Positions 9,134 to 17,337 of a stretch of DNA of 64,000 nucleotides are shown piece by piece. The stretch is from Enterobacteriaceae bacterium UBA5654 (GTDB lineage: Bacteria; Pseudomonadota; Gammaproteobacteria; Enterobacterales; Enterobacteriaceae): contig DIJC01000010.1 of NCBI GenBank assembly GCA_002421005.1, positions 5,458 through 69,457 on the forward strand. The letters are read 5' to 3'. Each line of letters opens with the position of its first letter. Position 1 is the stretch's first letter. The position numbers and the translations under genes are program-made. The notes under the pieces are model-generated. The model was given only the letters and a program-made list of their open reading frames with translations. It did not search any database and was not told where the DNA came from.

Positions 9134-10282
9134 ATGTTCACGCTCTACATGCAATGGGAAGCCAAGCGGAAACTGGCTCCGGGTGATATTCAGTTCATCC
9201 TCACGCCACGTGAAGCGCTGGAAATGGCGAGTATCTTTTACGAGCTGGATTACCTGGAATACGACCAGCGTTACCCCCTTCGCAAGCACAGCGTGCCGAG
9301 ACGACGGGAAAGAGTTCACCACCGTCACGCGGCCCAGCCCTACAAACGCAAGCACAGACCGGAATACGATGGACTCTATGACGAAGTGAAATGGAATCTG
9401 GAACACGGCTGGATGATTGCCGTGAATACGCGGGAGAAGTGGGATAAGTTCCGCAATCCGTTCTATTTTGATGACGACAGCAATCTGGTTTACGACTGTT
9501 TTATGAACACCTACGGCGAGAACTTCCCGCAGGTCGTGCGCCAAATCTACGAGTACGCCCTCAACGAGCACCAGGGCAGAAAGCCGCCCCCGACCGTTAA
9601 GCTGCACTATTCCGACGCCCCGATACAGCACGCTCAGGCGGCGAAAACCATCAACAGCAAAGCAGTCGGACGACTGCTGGCGGCTGGCGGTATTTACAAC
9701 GGCAACATTGAGGGATTCCGGCAGACAGCCGAACAGTTGGGCGGCGATGCGGTGAAGGGATACGACAGCGTTCTTAATGAAACCACATCCGGGATGATGG
9801 TAGCAGCGGCTTCGCTGCTAGTTATACGTAACCCTATGGCTGCCGAAGAACTGACAGGCTATCTGGGGAAATACAAAAAAGCGCATGTTCTGCTTGAAGA
9901 TGTGAACGTGTCAGAGCTGAACTATGTTCGTCGTGACCGTGCTGAATATGCCGCGCTCCGTGGGGAGTTTAACAGTTCCGTTCGTCCTGACTTCCTCAAA
10001 TCGCTTTCCAATCACCCAGATGCGCTATCAACGTTTGATTCCAACGATCTGCTTCACCTGGCTGATGGTAAAGTGCCGTCCGGTTGGCAGGTTCACCACA
10101 AAATCCCCCTGGATGACAGTGGCACAAACGCCATGGATAATCTGATATTGATCCAAAACTCGCCATATCACTCCGCACTATCAAAGACACAGGCGATAAT
10201 CACCAAAGATCTCCCATACAACGCCAGCACTAACGTTTTATGGCCTTCGCCGAACGGCGTAATTTACCCGGTAGGGAAGTGA
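9134..10282 (+). CDS. Probable HNH-nuclease toxin of a toxin-immunity pair
   Basis: A 382-residue protein with a C-terminal HNH-type nuclease: WQVHHKIPLDDSGTNAMDNL has His321-His322 and Asn336, followed by His346 in the SPYHSALS segment, the spacing seen in colicin-like and polymorphic-toxin HNH enzymes. The N-terminal half is basic (RRRERVHHRH, PYKRKHRPEYDG) and not recognised. A short hydrophobic run sits near 218-231 (TSGMMVAAASLLVI). There is no signal peptide. An in-frame stop lies 15 bases upstream, so the ORF cannot extend. It may be the detached toxin end of a larger secreted effector (type VI, Rhs or CDI). The next gene, seven bases on, is a probable immunity gene. Target (DNA or RNA) and delivery are unknown. 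Confidence 0.7.
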   Translation: MFTLYMQWEAKRKLAPGDIQFILTPREALEMASIFYELDYLEYDQRYPLRKHSVPRRRERVHHRHAAQPYKRKHRPEYDGLYDEVKWNLEHGWMIAVNTREKWDKFRNPFYFDDDSNLVYDCFMNTYGENFPQVVRQIYEYALNEHQGRKPPPTVKLHYSDAPIQHAQAAKTINSKAVGRLLAAGGIYNGNIEGFRQTAEQLGGDAVKGYDSVLNETTSGMMVAAASLLVIRNPMAAEELTGYLGKYKKAHVLLEDVNVSELNYVRRDRAEYAALRGEFNSSVRPDFLKSLSNHPDALSTFDSNDLLHLADGKVPSGWQVHHKIPLDDSGTNAMDNLILIQNSPYHSALSKTQAIITKDLPYNASTNVLWPSPNGVIYPVGK

Positions 10283-10289
10283 ACACGCT

Positions 10290-10796
10290 ATGAAAGACAC
10301 AAATCAGATGATCGGCATCCTCAACACACTAATGGTTTCCAATAACTACCCGGTAGCTAGTCCAGTAGCACCTGACACGATGGCTGACTTAATGCGCAAG
10401 CCTGCGCAAGCAGAATGGGGTGAAACGAAACGCGGTGTTTACGCGGATATTCAGCGCCTGGTAATAAACCGTCCGGATTACGCCGACATGCTCAAAATCA
10501 TGGACGGGTTTGAATACAATGGACTCACCCTGTACGGAATGACGCAGACGGATAATGGCGAGCCAGCATGGTCAAATATCTACATTCGGAACATTGATAC
10601 ACGCGACAACGATATCTACGTTGATCCAAACCTCACCGACAAACTGGTGATTGGTGAAGATGGCATGTCCGTATTAGTGTACAGCCTCAAAGAAGACTGT
10701 TTTCAGATCCGCGATAAAGTATCGACCGATTACGTCATTGAGTCATATACCACTTTTAGCGACTTATTAACGTCCCTTATCGACACGGTGAAATAG
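10290..10796 (+). CDS. Probable immunity protein, SUKH/YrhA-like
   Basis: A 168-residue acidic, soluble protein with no signal peptide or membrane helix. The central MDGFEYNGLTLYG and the later GEDGMSVLVYS and SYTTFSDLL blocks follow the layout of SMI1/KNR4 (SUKH) proteins such as YrhA, a superfamily that commonly supplies immunity to nuclease toxins. It starts seven bases after the HNH gene on the same strand, the standard toxin-then-immunity order. Family assignment is by pattern only; the immunity role is inferred from context. A hairpin at 10924-10958 probably ends the transcript. Confidence 0.65.
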   Translation: MKDTNQMIGILNTLMVSNNYPVASPVAPDTMADLMRKPAQAEWGETKRGVYADIQRLVINRPDYADMLKIMDGFEYNGLTLYGMTQTDNGEPAWSNIYIRNIDTRDNDIYVDPNLTDKLVIGEDGMSVLVYSLKEDCFQIRDKVSTDYVIESYTTFSDLLTSLIDTVK

Positions 10797-10923
10797 CGTT
10801 CACGCTTACCATAACGCTCGTTGTCGGCACCACCCGATCGGCACTGGCGACGTTTCCTGTGTGAGTGGAGTAAATGAGCGGCTTAAAACTCCGAAGGCCA
10901 CCGGAGCCTGGTATCAAAAATAT

Positions 10924-10958
10924 ACCACCAGCCTGAAAGTTTTCTTTGGGTTGGTGGT
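10924..10958 (+). terminator. Hairpin downstream of the immunity gene
   Basis: ACCACCAGCC (10924-10933) pairs with GGTTGGTGGT (10949-10958), ten positions with one G-U pair and a 15-base loop, followed by a broken T run. It lies about 130 bases after the immunity stop. The rest of 10797-11115 shows no gene; a smaller CTCCG/CGGAG repeat sits near 10890, and the last 70 bases before the 85-bp repeat (about 11044-11115) are probably the inner recombination arm of the island. Confidence 0.4.
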
Positions 10959-11115
10959 GTTTTGTGTTGTTCCCTTTACCGCCTAAGTTACCGATGTGTA
11001 GAAGTGTTCAGGCGCAGCAGAAAATCCATTCTCTCCATATGACCAGATAAGGCGGATTATCCAAGCCTTTTTTTACCCTCGTTCGCGTATCCGTGTATCA
11101 CTCTGTGTATCACAA

Positions 11116-11200
11116 ATAATAAAAAAGGCGCTTCCCCATGCCGAAGAGCGCCTTTTAAAACAAACACTTAACTGATTAGTATCAGTTCATGCCGTATTTT
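11116..11200. repeat. Attachment-site repeat forming the 3' end and terminator of fis
   Basis: Second copy of the 85-bp direct repeat. Here it is continuous with the intact fis gene. It contains the end of the fis frame, its stop, and the minus-strand terminator hairpin AAGGCGCT/AGCGCCTT with T run (about 11121-11158). Because the island carries this sequence, fis was restored on insertion. Confidence 0.93.
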
Positions 11201-11478
11201 TTCAATTTTTTACGCAGCGTGCCACGGTTGATGCCCATCATCAGGGCAGCACGGGTCTGGTTGCCACGGGTGTATTGCATCACCATGTCCAACAGGGGCT
11301 GTTCTACTTCAGCCAGTACCAGCTCATACAGGTCATTAACATCCTGACCATTCAGTTGAGCAAAATAGTTCTTCAGTGCCTGTTTAACCGAGTCACGCAG
11401 GGGTTTTTGAGTTACCTGATCCTGAGAGTTAACGGTAGAAACGGTCAGTACGTCAGAATTTACGCGTTGTTCGAACAT
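11182..11478 (-). CDS. fis: Nucleoid protein and transcription regulator Fis
   Basis: A 98-residue DNA-bending homodimer that activates rRNA and tRNA promoters, shapes the nucleoid and enhances invertase action. The sequence from [20 protein letters not shown] to [10 protein letters not shown] appears essentially identical to E. coli Fis, including the C-terminal helix-turn-helix ([19 protein letters not shown]). It lies 25 bases after dusB in the conserved dusB-fis operon. Its last codons are part of the 85-bp att repeat, so the island did not change the protein. Confidence 0.98.
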
Positions 11479-11503
11479 AGTTCTGTCAGCTCTTTATTTC
11501 TGT

Positions 11504-12469
11504 TTACGCAAAATTTTCGAAGTATGCCTCCAACGCCTCCAGCTGTTCGCTGGCATCATCTATGGCGTTGAATGTGCGCCGAAACTGGTCATCTGGCGCG
11601 TGCTCCTGAAGGTACCAGGAGACGTGTTTACGCGCGATTCGGTACCCTTTAGCGTGACCGTAAAAGTCATGCAGTTCCCGAACGTGCGCGCAAAGTAAGC
11701 GCTTAACCTCTGCCAGAGGCAGGGGGGGCAGCAACTCCCCAGTGTCCAGATAGTGCTGGATTTCCCGAAAGATCCAGGGTCTTCCCTGAGCTGCACGGCC
11801 TATCATCAGGGCATCCGCCCCTGTATAGTCGAGTACAGCTCTGGCTTTTAGCGGGTCAGTAATGTCACCATTCGCGATGATCGGAATGGAAACTTTCTGC
11901 TTAACCATCCGAATGCTGTCGTATTCAGCGTCTCCGTTAAACAAGCAGGCGCGGGTGCGTCCGTGAATAGTCAGAGCCTGAATGCCACAGTCTTCGGCCA
12001 GTTGGGCAATCTCTACGCAGTTACGATGTTCAGGAGCCCATCCGGTGCGGATCTTCAGCGTGACAGGCACATCCACCGCTTCCACAACCTGGGTCAGGAT
12101 AGACTTCACCAGATCCGGGTGTTGCAGCAGGGCTGAACCCGCAAGCTTACGATTCACCTTCTTAGCCGGGCAACCCATATTGATATCAATAATCTGGGCA
12201 CCGCTTTCCACGTTAATACGTGCGGCTCCGGCCATTTCTTCAGGATCGCTTCCGGCAATTTGCACGGTGCGAATACCTGGTTCATCGACATGGACCATCC
12301 GTAAACGCGACTTGTCACTTTCCCAGACCTGCGGGTTAGATGACATCATCTCAGAAACGGTTAAACCTGCTCCCATCTCATAACACAGCGTCCTGAATGG
12401 TCTGTCGGTAATGCCAGCCATTGGTGCTGCGATCAGGCGATTCCTGAGCTGGTGGTGTCCGATACGCAT
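11504..12469 (-). CDS. dusB: tRNA-dihydrouridine synthase B
   Basis: FMN- and NADPH-dependent reductase that makes dihydrouridine in tRNA (position 17 in E. coli). The 321-residue TIM-barrel protein opens with the FMN-binding LIAAPMAGITDRPFR. The catalytic cysteine is Cys100 in DINMGCPAKKV, and the phosphate-binding ANGDI and ALMIGRAAQGRPW segments are intact. It is the first gene of dusB-fis; its translation start has long been thought to help fis expression. The start MRIGHHQLRNRLIAAPM agrees in position with E. coli. Confidence 0.97.
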   Translation of the reverse strand: MRIGHHQLRNRLIAAPMAGITDRPFRTLCYEMGAGLTVSEMMSSNPQVWESDKSRLRMVHVDEPGIRTVQIAGSDPEEMAGAARINVESGAQIIDINMGCPAKKVNRKLAGSALLQHPDLVKSILTQVVEAVDVPVTLKIRTGWAPEHRNCVEIAQLAEDCGIQALTIHGRTRACLFNGDAEYDSIRMVKQKVSIPIIANGDITDPLKARAVLDYTGADALMIGRAAQGRPWIFREIQHYLDTGELLPPLPLAEVKRLLCAHVRELHDFYGHAKGYRIARKHVSWYLQEHAPDDQFRRTFNAIDDASEQLEALEAYFENFA

Positions 12470-12508
12470 GAGTTAAGAAATGACCATACTGTGACTGCAA
12501 GGCGGCGT

Positions 12509-12537
12509 ATATTACGCATTTTTTTCACGAGATGAAA
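12509..12537 (-). promoter_or_regulatory. dusB-fis promoter
   Basis: On the minus strand a -35-like TTTCAT (12532-12537) and a -10 TAATAT (12509-12514) are 17 bases apart, followed by a GC-rich CGCCGCC discriminator about 40 bases before dusB. That is the form of the growth-rate-controlled, ppGpp-sensitive fis promoter of E. coli. The AT-rich DNA upstream (12538-12796) holds no gene; in E. coli the matching region binds Fis, IHF and CRP, but individual sites were not resolved here. Confidence 0.72.
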
Positions 12538-12796
12538 GGCCAAACTTTAACCAATCCCCTGTCCTGGATCAATGAATCGCTGCCCGGAAAGGATGAGGTC
12601 ATTAAATCTCTTTACATATCATCGTATTGCAAAATAAAGACTATTTTGTATGCAATTATAAATTCGTAAAACTTCTCGATATTCCCGCCCGAAATCGTCG
12701 CGCGGACGGGATAATCAGCTGTTTTTATGAGCAAAAAAGCATTCCTGAATGAGATCCTGCTCTCATTTTTGGATAATACCCTGGCGAAACTGTCCA

Positions 12797-12819
12797 TCAA
12801 AAGGCGGCCCGCAGGCCGC
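12797..12819 (-). terminator. prmA terminator
   Basis: Just beyond the prmA stop the minus strand forms GCGGCC-TGCG-GGCCGC (12804-12819) followed by CTTTTGA. It closes the yhdT-panF-prmA transcript ahead of the dusB-fis control region. Confidence 0.75.
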
Positions 12820-12827
12820 GCTGATGT

Positions 12828-13709
12828 TTAGTTTTTACGCCCGGTGATGCGACACCACTCTTCTTTCTCTACGACCGGGTCGAGAGTAAAGAGCTCAGCA
12901 TAGGCTTCACAGACGCTATCGGCCTGGCTTGCCAGAATGCCGGAAAGGCCCAGCAAACCGCCCTGGACAGGCAGCACGCTGATTAACGGTGCCAGCTCGC
13001 GTAACGGGCCTGCGAGGATGTTGGCGACCACCACATCGGCTTTCATCGCTTCTGGCTGGTCCTGCGGCAAATACAGCTCCAGACGCTCAGATACGCCGTT
13101 ACGCTCGGCGTTATCACGGCTGGCCTGGATTGCCTGCGGATCGATATCAATGCCGATCGCTTTTGCCGCGCCCAGCTTCAGCGCCGCAATTGCCAGGATA
13201 CCGGAGCCACAGCCAAAATCGATGACGGTTTTGCCGTTCAGGTCGAGGCCATCCAGCCATTGCAGACACAGCGACGTTGTCGGATGGGTGCCGGTGCCAA
13301 ATGCAAGGCCCGGATCGAGCATCACGTTGACCGCGTTCTCATCCGGCACATCGCGCCAGCTTGGGCAGATCCACAAACGTTCGCCAAAACGCATCGGGTG
13401 GAAGTTATCCATCCACTCGCGCTCCCAGTCTTTATCTTCGATCTGCTCGATTTTGTGCGCAAAGTCTGCGTCCAGCAACGGATGCTGCTCCAGCATCGCT
13501 ACCACTTCATTCATCTCAGTTTCGGCATCAAACAGGCCGATAACGTCGGTGTCGCCCCACAGGCGGGTTTCGCCCGGCAAAGGCTCAAAAACCGGCGTGT
13601 CGTGCGTATCCTGAAAAGTGACGGACACCGCCCCGGTTTCCACCAGCGCATCGCTTAACTCTTCGGCATTCGCGCCAGTCGTATTCAGTTTTAGTTGGAT
13701 CCACGGCAT
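12828..13709 (-). CDS. prmA: Ribosomal protein L11 methyltransferase
   Basis: SAM-dependent enzyme that trimethylates L11 at three sites. The 293-residue length equals E. coli PrmA. The N-terminal substrate-recognition domain starts MPWIQLKLNTTGANAEELSD, and the C-terminal Rossmann domain has VIDFGCGSGILAIAALKLGA (SAM loop) and DVVVANILAGPL (NPPF-like catalytic motif variant of this family). It begins 11 bases after panF and ends at a strong hairpin, so it is last in yhdT-panF-prmA. Confidence 0.97.
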   Translation of the reverse strand: MPWIQLKLNTTGANAEELSDALVETGAVSVTFQDTHDTPVFEPLPGETRLWGDTDVIGLFDAETEMNEVVAMLEQHPLLDADFAHKIEQIEDKDWEREWMDNFHPMRFGERLWICPSWRDVPDENAVNVMLDPGLAFGTGTHPTTSLCLQWLDGLDLNGKTVIDFGCGSGILAIAALKLGAAKAIGIDIDPQAIQASRDNAERNGVSERLELYLPQDQPEAMKADVVVANILAGPLRELAPLISVLPVQGGLLGLSGILASQADSVCEAYAELFTLDPVVEKEEWCRITGRKN

Positions 13710-13720
13710 AGCAGAACTCT

Positions 13721-15172
13721 TTATTTATCAGCAGAAATAACAGGCGCTTGCGGTACAGGAGAACCAAAACGGTTGCCTACCACAAACGCCAGCAAACTTA
13801 ACAACAGCGACGGGACAATCGGGTGAAAGCCCAGCCACTGAATATTCCAGCTCGCCAGCGCGGTATACAGTACGCCGCCGGTAAGCATCCCGCACAGCGC
13901 GCCGCGGGCGTTCGCGCGTTCCCAGTACAGTCCCAGCACCAGCGGCCACAGGAACACCGCTTCCAGACCGCCAAAGGCCAGCAGATTCAGCCAGATAATC
14001 ATCTCTGGCGGACGCCAGGCGGCAAGCATCATCAACACGCCCAGAATCAGCGTGGTGGCGGTTGAAATACGCCTCAGCCGTTGCTCATGATGAATTTTAG
14101 CGGGCTGCGCGCTAAGCCACAGATCTTTCACAATCGTCGCGGACGCCTGCAAAAGATGGGCGTTAACGTTGGACATAATCGCCGCCATCGGCGCGGCAAG
14201 GAAAATGCCCGCCGCCCACGGCGGCAGAACCTGCAACATCAGCGTAGGGATCACCAGATCCGGCACGGTCAGGTCCGGCAGCACGGCGCGGCCCAGCGCG
14301 CCCGCGAGGTGCATCCCCAGCATCAGCAGAGAGACGACAATCGTGCCGATCATAATCCCACGATGCACCGCCTTGCTGTCCTTATAGGAAATGCAGCGCA
14401 CCGCCGTATGCGGCAGGCCGATCACGCCAAAACAGACCAGCACCCAGAACGACGTCAAAAAGGTCGGCGTCAGGATATTATCCGCCCCTTGTGGCGAGAC
14501 GAGCTGCGGATTGATGTGTTGCAGCTTCTCCACCGCCATTGGCAGGCCGCCCGCCGCGTGGATCACCCCGATTAGCAGCACGAGGGTGCCGACCAGCATC
14601 ACCATCCCCTGCATCGTGTCATTCAGCACGCTGGCCCGAAAGCCGCCAAAAGCGGTATACAGCGCGATAGTAATGCCAAAAATCAGCAGCCCGGACTCGT
14701 AATTAATGCCGACGGCGGTTTCCAGCAGCCGCGCGCCGCCAATAAACTGTACCGCAATCGCGCCGACAAAGGCGACCAGCAGGCTGATACTGGCAATCCA
14801 CACCACTGCGCGGCTCTGATAGCGTGCCATCAGCATATCGTTGAGGGTGATCGCATTGTAGCGACGAGCGAGGATAGCGAACTTCTTGCCCAGAATACCC
14901 AGCGACAGCCAGATAGTCGGCACCTGGATCATCGCCAGCAGCACCCAGCCGAGGCCGTATTTATATGCCGCTCCCGGTCCGCCGATAAACGAACTGGCGC
15001 TGATATAGGTTGTCGTCAGCGTCATCGCCAGCACAAAACCGCCCATCGAACGGCTGCCGAGAAAATATTCGCTCAGGAAAGTACCGGTCCGCCGCTGGCG
15101 CATAGCGTAAATCGACAGTCCGAACACCGCTAACAGATAGATCACCAGCGCGGCTATCACTTCATGCTGCAT
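13721..15172 (-). CDS. panF: Sodium/pantothenate symporter PanF
   Basis: Inner-membrane sodium:solute symporter (SSS family) importing pantothenate, the coenzyme A precursor. The 483 residues are almost wholly hydrophobic with about 13 helices. Family features include ITLNDMLMARY near helix 3 and LTTTYISASSFIGGPGAAYK near the sodium site. The start overlaps the yhdT end by 11 bases, implying coupled translation. The length matches E. coli. Confidence 0.96.
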   Translation of the reverse strand: MQHEVIAALVIYLLAVFGLSIYAMRQRRTGTFLSEYFLGSRSMGGFVLAMTLTTTYISASSFIGGPGAAYKYGLGWVLLAMIQVPTIWLSLGILGKKFAILARRYNAITLNDMLMARYQSRAVVWIASISLLVAFVGAIAVQFIGGARLLETAVGINYESGLLIFGITIALYTAFGGFRASVLNDTMQGMVMLVGTLVLLIGVIHAAGGLPMAVEKLQHINPQLVSPQGADNILTPTFLTSFWVLVCFGVIGLPHTAVRCISYKDSKAVHRGIMIGTIVVSLLMLGMHLAGALGRAVLPDLTVPDLVIPTLMLQVLPPWAAGIFLAAPMAAIMSNVNAHLLQASATIVKDLWLSAQPAKIHHEQRLRRISTATTLILGVLMMLAAWRPPEMIIWLNLLAFGGLEAVFLWPLVLGLYWERANARGALCGMLTGGVLYTALASWNIQWLGFHPIVPSLLLSLLAFVVGNRFGSPVPQAPVISADK

Positions 15173-15404
15173 CGTTATTCTCCAGAGAAATATCGCGGAA
15201 GATAACGCGCACCATTAGCCAGCACAGCAGGGTAAATATCAGCGGAACAAGCAGGCAGGCCATTTCAAACCAGTGTGGCAGCCCGGTGATCCCCTGCTGC
15301 GAATCAGGTAAGTAAGCGCCCGCTAACCATGCGGCAAGATAGAGAAGGGTAAGCCACAGCGCGCAGCGCGCTTCTTTGTGGGCCTGAACAAAACGGTTGT
15401 CCAT
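15162..15404 (-). CDS. yhdT: Small two-helix membrane protein YhdT (DUF997)
   Basis: An 80-residue protein with two hydrophobic helices (ALWLTLLYLAAWLAGAYL; FEMACLLVPLIFTLLCWLMV). It is always found just before panF in enterobacteria and resembles the small subunit-like proteins paired with some SSS transporters; a helper role for PanF is inference. AAGGG lies seven bases before the ATG. A terminator separates it from accC, so it starts its own unit with panF and prmA. Confidence 0.88.
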   Translation of the reverse strand: MDNRFVQAHKEARCALWLTLLYLAAWLAGAYLPDSQQGITGLPHWFEMACLLVPLIFTLLCWLMVRVIFRDISLENNDAA

Positions 15405-15465
15405 TCTGGTCCCTTATTCGTCAATAAAAGGAGGGATTATACGGAAAGGTACAGGTGAAAAAAGC

Positions 15466-15491
15466 GAAAAAAAGGCCGGTTGCCCGGCCTT
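15466..15491 (-). terminator. accBC terminator
   Basis: On the minus strand AAGGCCGG-GCAA-CCGGCCTT (15472-15491) is followed by seven T residues. It is a classic intrinsic terminator 16 bases after the accC stop, cutting accBC off from yhdT-panF. Confidence 0.85.
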
Positions 15492-15506
15492 GGTCATCGC
15501 GGAGAA

Positions 15507-16856
15507 TTACTTCTCCTGCAATCCGAGCTTTTTCTCCAGATAGTGGATATTGGTTCCACCGTGCTGGAAGTTCTCGTCATTCATGATGCGGGTCTGCAAA
15601 TCAACGTTGGTTTTGATACCGTCGATGATCAGCTCCTGCAACGCATTTTTCATGCGCGCAATCGCAACTTCACGGCTTTCACCGTAGCAGATCAGCTTGC
15701 CGATCATGGAGTCATAGTACGGCGGTACGGTGTAACCGGCGTAGATATGTGATTCCCAACGCACGCCAAAACCGCCCGGCGCATGGAAGCGCGTGATTTT
15801 ACCCGGGCTTGGCAGGAAGGTGTTCGGGTCTTCGGCGTTAATACGGCACTCGACCGCATGGCCTTTCACCACGACTTCATCCTGCTTGATGGACAGCGGC
15901 TGACCAGCGGCGATACGCAGCTGTTCTTTAATGAGGTCAACGCCAGTGATCATCTCGGTCACCGGATGCTCAACCTGAATACGGGTGTTCATTTCGATGA
16001 AATAAAACTCGCCGTTTTCGAACAGGAACTCAAACGTACCCGCTCCGCGATAGCCGATATCCACACAGGCTTTGGCACAACGTTCGCCGATATAGCGACG
16101 CAGTTCCGGGGTAATGCCCGGCGCCGGCGCTTCTTCGACCACTTTCTGGTGACGACGCTGCATGGAGCAGTCGCGTTCCGCCAGATAGATTGCGTTGCCC
16201 TGACCATCTGCCAGTACCTGGATCTCAATGTGACGAGGATTCTCCAGGTATTTTTCCATGTACACCATGTCGTTGCTAAACGCAGCTTTCGCTTCAGCTT
16301 TGGTCATGGAAATGGACTGTGCCAGCTCGGCGTCGCTGCGCACAACGCGCATACCGCGACCGCCGCCGCCGCCGGAGGCTTTGATGATAACCGGATAGCC
16401 AATGCGTTTAGCATGAGCACGGTTAACGTTCATATCATCGCCCAGTGGGCCGTCAGAGCCGGGAACGGTTGGGACGCCTGCTTTTTTCATCGCGGTGATG
16501 GCAGACACTTTGTCGCCCATCAGACGGATAGTTTCCGCTTTCGGACCGATGAAAATAAAGCCGGAGCGCTCGACCTGCTCAGCAAAGTTGGCGTTCTCAG
16601 AGAGGAAGCCGTAACCCGGATGGATTGCCACCGCGCCGGTGATTTCAGCGGCGCTGATGATAGCCGGGATGTTCAGATAGCTTTTTACGGACGGAGCCGG
16701 GCCAATACAGACCGTCTCATCCGCCAGCAATACGTGTTTTAAATCGCGATCCGCAGTGGAGTGTACAGCGACGGTCTTGATACCCAGTTCTTTACAGGCA
16801 CGAAGAATACGCAGTGCGATCTCGCCACGGTTAGCGATGACAATTTTATCCAGCAT
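15507..16856 (-). CDS. accC: Biotin carboxylase subunit of acetyl-CoA carboxylase
   Basis: ATP-grasp enzyme that carboxylates the biotin on AccB with bicarbonate, the first step of fatty-acid synthesis. The start MLDKIVIANRGEIALRIL at 16856 gives 449 residues, the E. coli length; an upstream in-frame codon at 16895 lies within the accB end and is not needed. Seen are the glycine-rich ATP loop ASGGGGGRGMR, the RRHQKVVEEAPAPG segment and the catalytic EMNTRIQVEHPVTE. It sits 10 bases after accB in the accBC operon. Confidence 0.98.
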   Translation of the reverse strand: MLDKIVIANRGEIALRILRACKELGIKTVAVHSTADRDLKHVLLADETVCIGPAPSVKSYLNIPAIISAAEITGAVAIHPGYGFLSENANFAEQVERSGFIFIGPKAETIRLMGDKVSAITAMKKAGVPTVPGSDGPLGDDMNVNRAHAKRIGYPVIIKASGGGGGRGMRVVRSDAELAQSISMTKAEAKAAFSNDMVYMEKYLENPRHIEIQVLADGQGNAIYLAERDCSMQRRHQKVVEEAPAPGITPELRRYIGERCAKACVDIGYRGAGTFEFLFENGEFYFIEMNTRIQVEHPVTEMITGVDLIKEQLRIAAGQPLSIKQDEVVVKGHAVECRINAEDPNTFLPSPGKITRFHAPGGFGVRWESHIYAGYTVPPYYDSMIGKLICYGESREVAIARMKNALQELIIDGIKTNVDLQTRIMNDENFQHGGTNIHYLEKKLGLQEK

Positions 16857-16866
16857 GTTCGCCTCG

Positions 16867-17337
16867 TTACTCGATGACGACCAGCGGCTCGTCAAATTCT
16901 ACCGGTTGACCCGTTTCAAGCAGGATCGCTTTTACCACGCCTGCTTTATCGGCTTCGATCTGGTTCATCATTTTCATTGCTTCAACGATGCACAGAGTGT
17001 CGCCCACATTGACTTTCTGGCCCACTTCGATGAACGCTTTCGCATCCGGGCTTGGGGTGCGGTAGAACGTACCGACCATTGGGGAACGTACGATGTGACC
17101 ACTGATTTCTGCCGCCGCAGGCGCTTCCATCGCTGGAGCGGTTGCAGGTGCGACAGCATTAGACAAAGCTGGCTGCTGCATAACGGGGGCAGCATAAGCC
17201 TGTTGCATCACGGGATAACCTGCGTTTGGCGCAGCACGGCTAATGCGTACTGACTCTTCGCCTTCAGAGATTTCCAGTTCAGAGATGCCTGATTCTTCAA
17301 CCAGCTCGATCAGTTTTTTAATCTTACGAATATCCAT
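16867..17337 (-). CDS. accB: Biotin carboxyl carrier protein
   Basis: Carrier subunit of acetyl-CoA carboxylase. From the MDIRKIKKLIELVEE start at 17337 it has 156 residues: an N-terminal dimerisation segment, an Ala/Pro-rich linker (about 40-78), and the biotinyl domain with EAMKM, in which Lys122 is the biotin site. An in-frame start at 17403 would add 22 residues unlike any AccB and was rejected. In E. coli AccB represses its own operon through its N-terminal region. Confidence 0.97.
   Translation of the reverse strand: MDIRKIKKLIELVEESGISELEISEGEESVRISRAAPNAGYPVMQQAYAAPVMQQPALSNAVAPATAPAMEAPAAAEISGHIVRSPMVGTFYRTPSPDAKAFIEVGQKVNVGDTLCIVEAMKMMNQIEADKAGVVKAILLETGQPVEFDEPLVVIE

Larger units (their letters stand above)
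7593..11200. mobile_element. Genomic island inserted at the 3' end of fis
   Basis: A 3.6-kb segment bounded by identical 85-bp direct repeats (7593-7677 and 11116-11200). The repeat is the last codons of fis plus its terminator. This is the usual outcome of site-specific insertion by a tyrosine recombinase into a gene 3' end that rebuilds the target. Inside are a truncated integrase, a probable nuclease toxin and a probable immunity gene, all on the strand opposite to fis. The island stands where E. coli carries yhdJ. The small size and decayed integrase suggest a remnant of a larger element that can no longer excise alone. Confidence 0.85.

Noticed and set aside
7593..11200. tRNA-associated island
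   Set aside because: No tRNA-like sequence is present at either border; the repeat is the fis 3' end and terminator.
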